A DNA stretch of 64,000 bases from Clostridia bacterium (GCA_900766585.1 CAAFVV010000041.1:1-64000); one strand, 5' to 3'. Shown: positions 9,550 to 17,737, counted from the first letter of the stretch. Numbers and translations: made by a program. The notes: a model not told the origin generated them from the sequence alone.

Positions 9550-10674
9550 TTACCGGAAATTCACCTCCAAAATCTGCGGGGCGAAAAAGCTGTCCCCCGT
9601 GGAAACGGCGGAAAAGCCGCCGTCCTTTGCCGCAGGCCTGAGGATAAAGCCTTCGGACGGTTTTATGAAACGGGCCTCGTCGGTAATAAGACCCGTGATA
9701 TCCAGGCTCTGATAGCCGCCCGATAAGACGGCGTCCGTCGCTTTTTCTGCCGCTCCGACCCTGTTTTCCCAACGGGAACCGAAGCTGCAAAAGCGCGCGT
9801 GCAGTCCAAACGCCGTCAGAGCGGCGCTTCCCCCGAATCGCGGCAGGTGCAAAACCGCCCTGCCGATCTGTTTATCGCATAATGCGGGGAGCTTGGAGAG
9901 GTCCGGACGGGAATACAGCCACTGCTCGCCGTATGCGGCGGTGTATCCGATAAACGCCGTGCCGCCGAAGGCATTGTTCACATCCGGATGCCGGCTCTCC
10001 ACCGTCGTATCCTGAAACAGCTTCTCCGCGTGCAGATTGATCTCGAACAGGAGCTTCGCGCCGTATGGACTGGTATGCGTTACCGTCAGCGCATACTCCT
10101 GATCGCTGTTTTTTTGATAGGTCAGACCGCACGGCGCAATCATTTGCCCGGCGCTGTTTAAAACGCCGAGGCAGGATACTGTGACAAAGGGCTTGAACTG
10201 TTCCCTCATCAGCGAAAAGCAGCGGTCATTGGCCCGCACCGGCATAAACGGCTGTTCGGAAAACAGGCGGACGGCAAACGGCTCTGCCGCCCGGCAGGAG
10301 ACGCTGATAAGGATCCCGTTCAGCGTGGGGAGAATCTCCGCATTTCCGCAGCGCACGCGGTTTCCGGACAGGGACGACACCGCTCCCGGCAGCCGGATTG
10401 TGCAGCGGCCGTATTCGTCTGCCAGCTCTATTTCCCCGCCGACAGAAACGGCAGCGCCGGAGCCGCACGCGCTCCACACCCGCCCGTTCTCATAAAATTG
10501 CAGGCTGAGCAGCCTTTTGGAGCGGCTGCTATAAATCGGGACGCCGAAGCAATAGGCGGTTTTCGTCCCGTTATCCTCTGTGCAGACCACACAGTAGCGA
10601 TTGCTGTTTCGGCGGTCGGTCACCAGCGCTTTTCCGTTTCGCAAAGCCGTGATTTCCCCTAATACCGATCTCAT
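9550..10674 (-). CDS. DNRLRE-domain protein of unknown function
   Basis: 374 residues. The C-terminal half (about 205-374) looks like a DNRLRE domain: FQDTTVESRHPDVNNAFGG, a strand pattern AVLHLPRFGG, and a final TGLITDEARFIKPSEGFILRP segment, similar in plan to the DNRLRE region of the RHS toxin next door. The N-terminal half is beta-rich and unrecognised. No signal peptide is evident. Its ATG overlaps the end of the CYTH gene (ATGA). DNRLRE domains are known from large secreted or wall-associated proteins and RHS proteins, so it may assemble with, carry or be modified together with the toxin; that is inference from the neighbourhood. Confidence 0.6.
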   Translation of the reverse strand: MRSVLGEITALRNGKALVTDRRNSNRYCVVCTEDNGTKTAYCFGVPIYSSRSKRLLSLQFYENGRVWSACGSGAAVSVGGEIELADEYGRCTIRLPGAVSSLSGNRVRCGNAEILPTLNGILISVSCRAAEPFAVRLFSEQPFMPVRANDRCFSLMREQFKPFVTVSCLGVLNSAGQMIAPCGLTYQKNSDQEYALTVTHTSPYGAKLLFEINLHAEKLFQDTTVESRHPDVNNAFGGTAFIGYTAAYGEQWLYSRPDLSKLPALCDKQIGRAVLHLPRFGGSAALTAFGLHARFCSFGSRWENRVGAAEKATDAVLSGGYQSLDITGLITDEARFIKPSEGFILRPAAKDGGFSAVSTGDSFFAPQILEVNFR

Positions 10675-11249
10675 GGCTGCCGCCTCTCCGTCTCCGCCCT
10701 GCGTCTAAAAAACCGTTCGGATTTATGCCCGCCCTGCCCGATACGGGCAGAGAAATCGCCGATTCCGGTCAGCATCCCCTTTTGCACAAACAGCGACGCA
10801 ATACGGTTAAGCACCTCCCGGGCAAAGCTTTCGCGGTCACGGTCATATTCGATCTCCAGCTCGTAATCCGTCGTTCCGAGATACACGCTGCGGTCAAGCA
10901 TGACCTTAACGCCGGCACTTGGCGTGCAGATGCTGCGATACGTTTTCAGATATCCCTGACAGGAAAGCCCCCGGCCGGTAAATAATTCGTCGTCGTAACG
11001 ATCCTGTACGGGCCGCGCATGCTCTGCGCTGCATTCGCCGCCGTTTGGCCGGTGCACCTTGACCGTTGCCGTGCAGATGCCGTCCGTTTCCCGGATACGG
11101 CAGGTGACGCCTTTCCGGTTTCCCGCCAAATCGTCGGTATCATAATAGAAGTTAATCTGCACGATGTCTTTTGCCGCTGTGCGGCTGTATTCCCTCAGCA
11201 GGGCATATTCCTCCGGCGTCAGCATAACTTTCTTTTCAAATTCAAGCAT
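10671..11249 (-). CDS. CYTH-domain protein (triphosphate tunnel family)
   Basis: 192 residues. It starts MLEFEKKV, the ExExK signature of CYTH proteins, and has the tunnel strands: CRIRETDG, TATVKVH, KVMLDRSVY and DYELEIEYDRD, with alternating charged residues. CYTH enzymes bind triphosphates and divalent metal and act as triphosphatases, adenylate cyclases or inorganic triphosphatases. Which reaction applies here cannot be told. It overlaps the upstream ligase gene by 8 bases and the downstream DNRLRE gene by 4, so it belongs firmly to this gene run. In a cluster with a nucleotidyltransferase and a kinase it could handle a nucleotide product, which is a guess. Confidence 0.78.
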   Translation of the reverse strand: MLEFEKKVMLTPEEYALLREYSRTAAKDIVQINFYYDTDDLAGNRKGVTCRIRETDGICTATVKVHRPNGGECSAEHARPVQDRYDDELFTGRGLSCQGYLKTYRSICTPSAGVKVMLDRSVYLGTTDYELEIEYDRDRESFAREVLNRIASLFVQKGMLTGIGDFSARIGQGGHKSERFFRRRAETERRQP

Positions 11250-12618
11250 GTCTTTCTCCTCTCTTTATTTTCCCGGAGCCGTTTTTCTCCAGCTCCTTCA
11301 CAAGATCTGTTTTTGCAGGCCTCTGATACGGCGGCAGCACCCTCGCGCAAAGCTGCTTCACCTCTTTTACAGAGGTGAAGTCCCCCGCGATTTTCAGCCC
11401 GATCTGTGTGCCGGCGCGTGATGCATATCCATATGCCAGCACCTCATGCACGCGGCGGTCGGTTTTCAGCGCGCCTTCGATCTCCTGCGGATAGATGTTC
11501 ATGCCGGCTTTGACAATGAGGTCGTCGTTTCTGCCGGTGATTTTCAAAAGCCCCTTTGACGTGATCAGGGCGATGTCTCCGGTACACAGCCAGCCGTCCC
11601 GCAAAACGGCCGCGGTTTTCTCCGGGTCGCGGTAATACCCCGCCATCACATTGCCGCCGCGGACATACAGCAACCCCCGCTCCCCGGCATTGGCCGCCGT
11701 GCCGTTTTCCCTGACGATTTTGAGCTTCACCGATTTCAGCGGCACGCCCACGCAGTCGGGGTATTCCCCAAACAGCTCCGGCGGGAGATAACTCACCCGG
11801 GGACCTGCCTCGGTAAGTCCGTAGGCCGAATAGATTTTCGCGGCGGGAAACGCCTCGGCAATCGCCAGCCCCGTTTCCCGGCTCATGCACTCGCCGCTGA
11901 CTGCGATACGGCGAAGCGGCAGTTCTTCCCCGCTTCTCACAAAGCGGCGCATCAGGCTGAGCATCGTCGGCGTGCCGCAAAAAACGGTAATCCCGTACCG
12001 GCGTATATATTCCGGCAGCTTGGGCGGGTTGAACACCCCCGAATAAAAACGGATATTGGCTCCCCTCATCAGGGCGGTCAGAAATTCTCCCGTCAGCACC
12101 GCACAGTGATAGAGCGGCCTTGCGATGAGGAGGGTATCCTGCCCACCGATGTCAAAATATGCGGCAATATCCGCTGTATTGGTCAGAATGTTCTCCTCGG
12201 TCAGCATCGCCCCCTTCGGCTCTCCCGTTGTGCCGGAGGTGCACATGATCAGCGCAGGGGAAACGGCAGGCGCCTGATAACTGGGCGCCTCCGCTCTTTT
12301 GACCAAAAGCGCTCCGCCGTCATTGGTGATCACCGCCGGAGGGCTGAGCTTGTCCAAAATCTTTCGGCAGTGCTGCTCCCCATACCGTTTAGACAGCGGC
12401 ACAGCGGTCACCCCTGCGGCAAAGCAGGCAAGCAGCGCCCTTGCCGCCATCAGCTCGGATGTACATAAAATCGCACAGCATGAAAGTCCCGTGAGCTGAC
12501 CGGCAAGCTGTTCTGCCGCCCCGATCAGCTCTCTGTACGAAAGCTCCGATTCGTCCTCACAGACCGTTCGGAGCGGATGCTCAAGCATTGTCTTTTTCAG
12601 GGTGTTCCACAGCTTCAC
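11242..12618 (-). CDS. Acid-AMP ligase (ANL superfamily)
   Basis: 458 residues, a complete class I adenylate-forming enzyme. Motifs in order: MCTSGTTGEPKGAML (phosphate-binding loop), YGLTEAGPR (A5), GWLCTGDIALI (A7), ITGRNDDLIVKAGMNIYPQEIE (A8 hinge) and the catalytic Lys in KNGSGKIKRG (A10). It would activate a carboxylic acid as an adenylate and load it on CoA or, more likely here, on the acyl carrier protein two genes upstream. It is shorter than fatty acyl-CoA synthetases, like free-standing ligases of biosynthetic clusters. The start is GTG with GGAGGAG seven bases upstream and overlaps the preceding gene by 38 bases. The substrate is not predictable by eye. Confidence 0.88.
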   Translation of the reverse strand: MKLWNTLKKTMLEHPLRTVCEDESELSYRELIGAAEQLAGQLTGLSCCAILCTSELMAARALLACFAAGVTAVPLSKRYGEQHCRKILDKLSPPAVITNDGGALLVKRAEAPSYQAPAVSPALIMCTSGTTGEPKGAMLTEENILTNTADIAAYFDIGGQDTLLIARPLYHCAVLTGEFLTALMRGANIRFYSGVFNPPKLPEYIRRYGITVFCGTPTMLSLMRRFVRSGEELPLRRIAVSGECMSRETGLAIAEAFPAAKIYSAYGLTEAGPRVSYLPPELFGEYPDCVGVPLKSVKLKIVRENGTAANAGERGLLYVRGGNVMAGYYRDPEKTAAVLRDGWLCTGDIALITSKGLLKITGRNDDLIVKAGMNIYPQEIEGALKTDRRVHEVLAYGYASRAGTQIGLKIAGDFTSVKEVKQLCARVLPPYQRPAKTDLVKELEKNGSGKIKRGERHA

Positions 12619-13615
12619 GCTCTATCTCCTCCCCCAATCGGTTGGTAAAATCCGTCAGTATGCACTCCTCGTCCCCCTTTAGGCGCAGCAGTCCCTTCTG
12701 TATGGTCGGGAGGACAGCATCCCGCCGTTTCACGCGATGAGAGGCATACAGCATTCGCAAAGCATTGGCATCGGATACGATTCTTTGATACGCCTGACTG
12801 TAGGCTGTGCCGAGCGCCAATGCCTCTTCCGCTTTACGGATCCTTTCCTGCATCACCTTTTTGTGCTCCCACAGCATACGCATGACTCTGTTGTCCATTC
12901 TGTCATAGGGGACGGAGCCGTCACACAGTTTTCCGATATACATGGCGAGATACGCCTGCACGATACTCCCCCGGGCAGTTCCCCTCCCGTCAACGGGATA
13001 TTTATCAAAGCTCGAATCGAGATAGTCCCGCAGCTTTTCATATACCGCTTTCGGCGAAAATTCCACCTGATCCGGCTTTATGCGTATGCCGCAGACCTCT
13101 CCGTATCCCCCTGCCTTCCGCACGGCTTCTCTGGCTCTGTCGAAGCATCTTTGCGGTGTCCAGAATTTACGGTAGATCCAGCTGCTGTCATAGGCGTAGA
13201 TACAATAGGCGGATTTCTCCCGGTCGTATCCGCAGATCATGCCGTCATGCCAGAAATGCCGCTGATGATACCAGCTTTTCCCTTTTATATAGTAATCGTC
13301 GACACCGCCAAAGCAGACGTAGTACCCATGATCCAGCAGATTGCGGATGACCGGGTTGATATATCCGCCGGTGTGTAAAAAAGGATACGAAATACGCTCA
13401 AAAAACGGATTGTCATGCCACGCGGATTTTTCCACATTGATAAACGGCGTCATTCTGCCGGAAAGGAAGCTTTTGTCGCAGCTTAGCTGCACGGCTTCAT
13501 TGAGAATCCAGTTGCGCGCAGACGGATTTTCCGGCGCAGCCGCAGTGCCCGGTCCCTGAAACTGATAGGTACTGTACATCGGTTCGGCAAGCGGCAGCTC
13601 TACAATCTTATTCAC
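12581..13615 (-). CDS. BtrH-like protein, possible acyltransferase fold
   Basis: 344 residues from the GTG at 13615, which has GGAGG at the right distance; an ATG at 13654 would overlap the ACP gene much further. The section HGYYVCFGGVDDYYIKG through HFWHDGMICGYDREKSAYCIYAYD resembles the central part of BtrH-type papain-fold proteins, in which a His and an Asp follow this pattern. In butirosin synthesis BtrH moves an acyl group from a carrier protein to an amine. An obvious N-terminal Cys nucleophile in the usual motif is not visible, so it may be a diverged or non-catalytic member. A charged helical C-terminus follows. Position between the ACP and the ligase supports a role in acyl transfer. 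Confidence 0.5.
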   Translation of the reverse strand: MNKIVELPLAEPMYSTYQFQGPGTAAAPENPSARNWILNEAVQLSCDKSFLSGRMTPFINVEKSAWHDNPFFERISYPFLHTGGYINPVIRNLLDHGYYVCFGGVDDYYIKGKSWYHQRHFWHDGMICGYDREKSAYCIYAYDSSWIYRKFWTPQRCFDRAREAVRKAGGYGEVCGIRIKPDQVEFSPKAVYEKLRDYLDSSFDKYPVDGRGTARGSIVQAYLAMYIGKLCDGSVPYDRMDNRVMRMLWEHKKVMQERIRKAEEALALGTAYSQAYQRIVSDANALRMLYASHRVKRRDAVLPTIQKGLLRLKGDEECILTDFTNRLGEEIEREAVEHPEKDNA

Positions 13616-13853
13616 CGTCTTCGCCTCCGTACTTCTCGGCGAGACGTACCACATCGCCCGCCGTCACAAGATCAAACGGGTTCATATCCGATTCGTCGAG
13701 CCGGATGTGCAGCGCCTCCTCTATTTCTATGAGCAGCGTCACCATGGCGAGGCTGTCAAGCAGGAGATCTCCCTGCAGACTGTCGCTGTCCCCGATCTTT
13801 TCCGCCCCGCTCAGCGCTTTCAGGATTTCATATACTTTTTCTCTGTATTCCAT
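13608..13853 (-). CDS. Acyl carrier protein
   Basis: 81 residues from the ATG at 13853, preceded by AAGGGTGA. It has the phosphopantetheine site LLLDSLAMVTLLIEIE (Ser in DSL) and the acidic helices of an ACP. Only one carrier protein is present in the run, and no fatty acid or polyketide synthase gene is near, so it is a dedicated carrier for one activated acid rather than the housekeeping AcpP. It overlaps the kinase gene upstream by 34 bases and the BtrH-like gene downstream by 8. The holo form would need a phosphopantetheinyl transferase from elsewhere. Confidence 0.9.
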   Translation of the reverse strand: MEYREKVYEILKALSGAEKIGDSDSLQGDLLLDSLAMVTLLIEIEEALHIRLDESDMNPFDLVTAGDVVRLAEKYGGEDGE

Positions 13854-14485
13854 TGCTTTATCACCCTTTCTGTTCTGTCTTTTACGAGAGCATAGCACCG
13901 CTCCTCCGGCTGATCGGTGGAGATGAGGATACCGCCGTTGGCTTCACAGATGGCGAGGTATTCCTCCCTCAGCCGGTATTGCAGCGCCATGTCAATGTAT
14001 CTGTCCTTTTCCGCCGCGCGGCTCCGGACGCGTTTCACCGCGGTTTCCACCGGCACATCAAAGAAAAATGCCGCATCCGGTTTTATGATCGACCCGGCAA
14101 TTTCATAGATCCACCGATCCTCCGTAAATCCTCTTGCCCTGAGGTTGGCCAGACAGGAATAGATATACCGGTCGCTGATCACAACGGCGCCTTTGTCCAT
14201 CTCCGGTTCGATCACCCGGTTTGTGTGCTGGATCCGGTCACTCGCCGCCAGCAGCGACAGACTGCGGTAGTCATAGGCGGAGTGGTCGGGGCAGTCCATG
14301 TAGGTGCGGAAGATATCCGCATTCCGCACAAAGTCTGTCGGCTGTTTGGTCAGAAATACCGTATGTTCCTTCTGCAGCTCTGCGGCCAGCCGGTTTATCA
14401 TGGTTGTTTTTCCGCAGCCGTCAAGTCCGCAGAAGGTGATCAGCAGCCCCCTCGTCTTATTAGGGCGCATGTTCAGCTTTTTCAT
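13820..14485 (-). CDS. Thymidylate-kinase-like P-loop kinase
   Basis: 221 residues with Walker A GLDGCGKTT, the DRY motif of dTMP kinases in VISDRYIYS, and a Lid-like stretch with several Arg (KRVRSRAAEKDRY). The family phosphorylates dTMP, but cluster-borne members are also found in secondary metabolism and polysaccharide loci, where the substrate is unknown. Because it sits between a nucleotidyltransferase and an ACP in a coupled run (ATGA overlap with the upstream gene), I think it is a pathway-specific kinase and not the housekeeping Tmk. It has no membrane segment. Confidence 0.75.
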   Translation of the reverse strand: MKKLNMRPNKTRGLLITFCGLDGCGKTTMINRLAAELQKEHTVFLTKQPTDFVRNADIFRTYMDCPDHSAYDYRSLSLLAASDRIQHTNRVIEPEMDKGAVVISDRYIYSCLANLRARGFTEDRWIYEIAGSIIKPDAAFFFDVPVETAVKRVRSRAAEKDRYIDMALQYRLREEYLAICEANGGILISTDQPEERCYALVKDRTERVIKQWNTEKKYMKS

Positions 14486-15558
14486 ACGCCGCTCACCTCC
14501 GCAAGATCCGCTGCGCGGTCGCTCATAAAGAACCGGTCGGCAATATTTCTGGTTGTATAGATATACGTCTTTTTCTCGGACGGAGAGATCACCCGGTGCA
14601 GAAAATCGGGGTCGCTGCGCAGAATCTCCTCCGCCGTTTTCTCAGCCGCAGGGTTTCCGCCCGCAAACAGCTCCGCCGTCTGCAAAACGGCAAAAGCGCA
14701 GATTCTTTCAAGCTCCAGCTCTCTCGCCCGGTCAAGCCATTCCGCCATATCGGCTTCGCTCATCCGATTCAGCAGCATATACACATCGGCATACTTATAC
14801 AGCGTCATATCCCGCTTCATCTCCACCCAAGGAAGCGCTGCCGCTTCCTTGTACAGATGACAGCAGAGATGGATCAGAAAATCGCATTTGTTCAGCACGG
14901 GGATCCGCACCTTTTTCGCCTCCGTATTCGTGACCCGCTCCAGCATGGCATTAAGCACTGCGCTGTCCCCGTTTTTGTAATCCAGCGAGAAATTGATATC
15001 CACCTCCAAAAAGCGCATTTTCGGCAAACCGATCTCCAGAATATACGGTACGGTCTCTCCCCGCAACATTTTGGATTCGATAATTTCCTTTCTGCCTGCC
15101 GGAACAAATTCGCCGCCGCGGACATGCCCCTGCCTAAACCCCGCCTTTGTCAGCGCCTCCCCGATACGCGTGACATCCTCCGGGCGAACCAGCAGATCGA
15201 CATCGTTGGCCGTCCGGTATCCGTCCGGGTAGGCTCCGCACAGATACGCGCCTTTCAGCATGGCATATCTGTCCGAGCAGGGCCGCAGCGTTTCCGAGAG
15301 CAAAGCCACGCTCTGCATAAAGGACCGGTTCTTTTCGATATTTTGTTCATACGCCCCCTGTAAGGAATGGCGAAACTCCCGGTTTACCCCTTCCAAGGCA
15401 TTGTGCTTTTTTAAGACTCCGCAGGCGATGCCCTGCATGCGATTGAAGAACAAATGCCCGAGCACCTCCGGAGAGGCATACCGCAGCAGGCTGCTGTCAA
15501 AGCACTCGTTTTGAAAGCTGCACAGCTGCCAAAATAGTTGTTTTTCTTCCGTTTTCAT
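14482..15558 (-). CDS. Nucleotidyltransferase-family protein (NTP_transf_5-like)
   Basis: 358 residues. The core LKGAYLCGAYPDGYRTANDVDLLV has the spaced acidic pair of the polymerase-beta nucleotidyltransferase fold, and the surrounding layout matches the uncharacterised NTP_transf_5 group common in peptide and polysaccharide clusters. It would move a nucleotide to a protein, sugar or small molecule; the acceptor is unknown. Its ATG directly follows the TAA of the regulator gene, and its end overlaps the kinase gene (ATGA). Homologues in some RiPP and capsule loci are known only as conserved neighbours, so context does not settle the reaction. Confidence 0.75.
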   Translation of the reverse strand: MKTEEKQLFWQLCSFQNECFDSSLLRYASPEVLGHLFFNRMQGIACGVLKKHNALEGVNREFRHSLQGAYEQNIEKNRSFMQSVALLSETLRPCSDRYAMLKGAYLCGAYPDGYRTANDVDLLVRPEDVTRIGEALTKAGFRQGHVRGGEFVPAGRKEIIESKMLRGETVPYILEIGLPKMRFLEVDINFSLDYKNGDSAVLNAMLERVTNTEAKKVRIPVLNKCDFLIHLCCHLYKEAAALPWVEMKRDMTLYKYADVYMLLNRMSEADMAEWLDRARELELERICAFAVLQTAELFAGGNPAAEKTAEEILRSDPDFLHRVISPSEKKTYIYTTRNIADRFFMSDRAADLAEVSGV

Positions 15559-15921
15559 TTAATTCGTTGCTCCTTTTCCCGGTTTTGGTTTTGTGTAAGC
15601 GGAGATGATAGCATACAGGGTCTTTCTTTCGCCGTCGCTCAGCGTCTGCCTGTCCGCCGTATCGGCGAGCTTATGCAGCACGCGCAGCTCTTCCTCCGAC
15701 ATGTACATTTTGGTCATGGAATAGCCTTCGTCCACATACACACCGCCGCCGTACCGCCCGGGCTGTGTGTAGATCGGCTCGCTGAGACTCAGAATTTCAA
15801 TGTCCCGGCGGATGGTCCGCTCGGACACCTCCAGTTCAAACGCCAGATTCCGAACGGTCTCGCTCCTGCGCCGGCACAGGATCTTCATGATCTCACATCT
15901 TCGCTCGGCGGTCCCCTGCAT
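15559..15921 (-). CDS. Short HTH transcription regulator, first gene of the toxin cluster
   Basis: 120 residues. The N-terminal half is an HTH_11/DeoR-type winged helix (VRNLAFELEVSERTIRRDIEIL, wing GRYGGGVYVDEG). A short acidic helix follows where YafY-like proteins would carry a WYL domain; that domain is absent, so this is a truncated or minimal form. The ATG has GGGAGGTGATAGG upstream. It is the first gene of an eight-gene overlapping run and lies just downstream of an inverted repeat at 15961-15977, so autoregulation of the whole cluster is likely. Confidence 0.75.
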   Translation of the reverse strand: MQGTAERRCEIMKILCRRRSETVRNLAFELEVSERTIRRDIEILSLSEPIYTQPGRYGGGVYVDEGYSMTKMYMSEEELRVLHKLADTADRQTLSDGERKTLYAIISAYTKPKPGKGATN

Positions 15922-15960
15922 CCTATCACCTCCCTTCGGCGCAAATCATAACGGGTAAAG

Positions 15961-15977
15961 CGGACAGCTGCTGTCCG
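15961..15977. promoter_or_regulatory. Inverted repeat, candidate operator of the toxin cluster
   Basis: CGGACAG-CTG-CTGTCCG, a perfect 7-bp inverted repeat with a 3-base spacer, 40 bases upstream of the regulator start. It is a good size for a dimeric HTH protein. No clear -35/-10 pair was found next to it. Confidence 0.5.
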
Positions 15978-15991
15978 GTTTAAAAATCAAT

Positions 15992-16047
15992 AAAAAAAAG
16001 AAAGGCCCCGGCAAGCGGAAGCGTCTGCGACGCATTCCCCGCTTGCC
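15992..16047 (-). terminator. Terminator after the zinc-ribbon gene
   Basis: Outer arms GGCAAGCGG (16010-16018) and CCGCTTGCC (16039-16047) with an inner stem, followed on the minus strand by eight T (15992-15999). It insulates the regulator operon from the gene upstream. Confidence 0.7.
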
Positions 16048-16095
16048 AGGTCCCTCTTGATCGTTCAACAAGTCCGACATATCTCTTCGGCAGCG

Positions 16096-16314
16096 TTATG
16101 AAGTTGTTCTTGTTTCGGCAGTCATACAGGGCGCCGGCTCCCTTTGGCGATCCCGGATACACACCTGATACCCGGTATCGTAAAATTTCACCTCCAGATA
16201 TTCCTTACACTTCGGGCACCCGACCTCAATGCAGGAATCCGGCGTTCCCCGAAAAAGCGTCCGTCCGCATACCGGACAGCTGGAAAGATATGATCGCTCG
16301 GTTTTTTCTGTCAT
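16096..16314 (-). CDS. Small zinc-ribbon protein
   Basis: 72 residues with two Cys pairs, CPVCGRTLFRG and CPKCKEYLEV, plus a third Cys in SCIEVGC, as in Com-like zinc ribbons of phage origin that bind RNA or DNA. The ATG is preceded by AGGGGGT. It is divergent from the XRE gene and shares its regulatory region, and a terminator follows. The C-terminal 25 residues are low in structure. Function is unknown; a translational regulator or a small DNA-binding accessory of the XRE/ImmA pair are possibilities. Confidence 0.6.
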   Translation of the reverse strand: MTEKTERSYLSSCPVCGRTLFRGTPDSCIEVGCPKCKEYLEVKFYDTGYQVCIRDRQREPAPCMTAETRTTS

Positions 16315-16369
16315 ATTAGACCCCCTTTATTCCCGGATAGCGGTTTCTGCGGTAAAAACATTTCACCTA

Positions 16370-16398
16370 TTGACAGAAGCCATTTTCTTTGGTATACT
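16370..16398 (+). promoter_or_regulatory. Promoter of the XRE-ImmA pair
   Basis: TTGACA (16370-16375), 17 bases, TATACT (16393-16398). The -10 box lies inside the left arm of a long inverted repeat, so a bound repressor would block polymerase. Confidence 0.75.
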
Positions 16399-16473
16399 TT
16401 AACCGGAAGTTTTCTTCTGGTTAAAGTATACGCCATTATCGGAAGTTTGTCAACACATAATCGGAACTTCCGA
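16392..16473. promoter_or_regulatory. Operator array upstream of the XRE gene
   Basis: A perfect 13-bp inverted repeat, GTATACTTTAACC (16392-16404) and GGTTAAAGTATAC (16419-16431). A second motif, CGGAAGTT, occurs at 16404 and 16440 and as the palindrome TCGGAA-C-TTCCGA at 16461-16473. Two different symmetric elements around one start site suggest autoregulation by the XRE protein and perhaps by a second regulator. Confidence 0.65.
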
Positions 16474-16496
16474 GAGAAATTTTCGAGGTAATTTTT

Positions 16497-16946
16497 ATGA
16501 CGTTCGGCGAAAAATTAAAGCAGGCAAGACTTGCCATGAATCTGTCGCAAAGCGAGTTGGCGGAAATGACCGGCATTTCGGAGCGCTCGCTGTACACCTA
16601 TGAGCAGACCGGCGCTCTGCCGCGCAGCGGAAATATCCGCAAACTGGCAGAGGCGCTGAACGTGTCTGTCGGTTATCTTCTGGACGAAGAGGAGACCGAT
16701 ACCAAAAAAGATATCAATCACGATATCTTCATCGCCAATGCGAAAAACGAATACGGCGCCAAGGGTGCAAGAGAGGCCACGGATATTCTCACCCGGGCTT
16801 CCGCGCTCTTTGCGGGCGGAGAGCTTAACGATTCGGCAAAGGATCTGTTTTTCCAATCCCTGATGGAGGTTTACCTCGAATCCAAAGAAGAAGCGCGGGC
16901 CAAATTCACACCGAAACGCGTACGAAAAAAGAAAACCACGGAATAA
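16497..16946 (+). CDS. XRE-family transcription regulator
   Basis: 149 residues. The N-terminal 65 are a classic HTH_3 domain (FGEKLKQARLAMNLSQSELAEMTGISERSLYTYEQ). The C-terminal part is helical and ends in a basic tail. GAGGTAATTTTT precedes the ATG. It is followed after 36 bases by an ImmA/IrrE metallopeptidase gene. In phage, ICE and stress systems of this layout the peptidase cleaves or removes the XRE repressor when induced, so the pair is probably a switch. No integrase or other mobile genes follow, so the pair may be a remnant or regulate the neighbouring genes. Confidence 0.88.
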   Translation: MTFGEKLKQARLAMNLSQSELAEMTGISERSLYTYEQTGALPRSGNIRKLAEALNVSVGYLLDEEETDTKKDINHDIFIANAKNEYGAKGAREATDILTRASALFAGGELNDSAKDLFFQSLMEVYLESKEEARAKFTPKRVRKKKTTE

Positions 16947-16982
16947 TCCCTTGATACGCTGTTTCACTCTCTACAGATTTAG

Positions 16983-17534
16983 GTGCTTATATTGACTATT
17001 TATACTAATATGATCTCTGACAAGATAGCTGCGCTGATCCGAAAATACAATACGCGGGATCCCTTCCAGCTGTGCGATGATCTGGGCATCCGCATCCGCT
17101 ACAAGGATCTGGGCACCGTGATGAAAGCCTACTATTTCTACCAATCCCGCATTAAAAACATCGTGCTGAACGTCCGGTCCGGCAATATCGTGCAAAAAAC
17201 GCTGTGCGCTCACGAGCTTGGCCACGCACTTCTGCACGGAGAACTGGCCGCCATGCGCGGTTTTCAGGAGCTGGAGCTGTTTGACACGACCTTGCGGACC
17301 GAGTATGAGGCCAATATGTTTGCCGCCGAGCTGCTGATCGACGACAACGAACTGCGGGAATTATTGAATGACAGCGAAAAATCCTTTTTCGGCGTGGCAA
17401 AGGAGCTGTATGTTCCGGCGGAGCTTCTGGACTTTAAATTCCGTATTCTGAAAAACAAAGGCTATCATCTGGAAGCCCCGTACATTGCCCGCTCGGATTT
17501 TCTGAAGGGGGATATCCCGGGCTGTTTTGACTGA
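16983..17534 (+). CDS. ImmA/IrrE-family metallopeptidase
   Basis: About 183 residues with the zinc-binding motif HELGHALLH and the downstream Glu in RTEYEANMFAAELL, which completes the gluzincin site. The family inactivates a partner XRE repressor by proteolysis; the partner is the gene just upstream. The start is uncertain: GTG 16983, TTG 16992 and ATG 17010 all lie in frame, and AGGTG at about 16981 favours TTG 16992. The length is usual for ImmA-type proteins. Confidence 0.88.
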   Translation: MLILTIYTNMISDKIAALIRKYNTRDPFQLCDDLGIRIRYKDLGTVMKAYYFYQSRIKNIVLNVRSGNIVQKTLCAHELGHALLHGELAAMRGFQELELFDTTLRTEYEANMFAAELLIDDNELRELLNDSEKSFFGVAKELYVPAELLDFKFRILKNKGYHLEAPYIARSDFLKGDIPGCFD

Positions 17535-17638
17535 GCGGCGGATCACCTGATACCCGCGCCAAACCGTCTATCCCCCCACCGGTTCTCCCGCGCAGGACTT
17601 GTATAAGTTTTTCTTATGCATCGGGGTCAAAATCCGAA

Positions 17639-17666
17639 TTGTTTCCGGTTGGGATATCTGTATAAT
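17639..17666 (+). promoter_or_regulatory. Candidate promoter of the flavodoxin-reductase operon
   Basis: TTGTTT (17639-17644), 16 bases, TATAAT (17661-17666), 71 bases upstream of the flavodoxin ATG. Upstream, near 17605, an ATAAG-TTTTT-CTTAT symmetric element could be a regulator site. The weak -35 box suggests an activator. Confidence 0.5.
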
Positions 17667-17737
17667 ATAAGTATACATGCCGACAGGCAGCAGAACGGCT
17701 CTGCCGGCGGATAAGACCGAAAAGGAGACGGATAATT

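Noticed and set aside
15980..16162. 60-codon minus-strand frame
   Set aside because: It runs through the terminator hairpin and overlaps the zinc-ribbon gene; no ribosome site or homology is seen.
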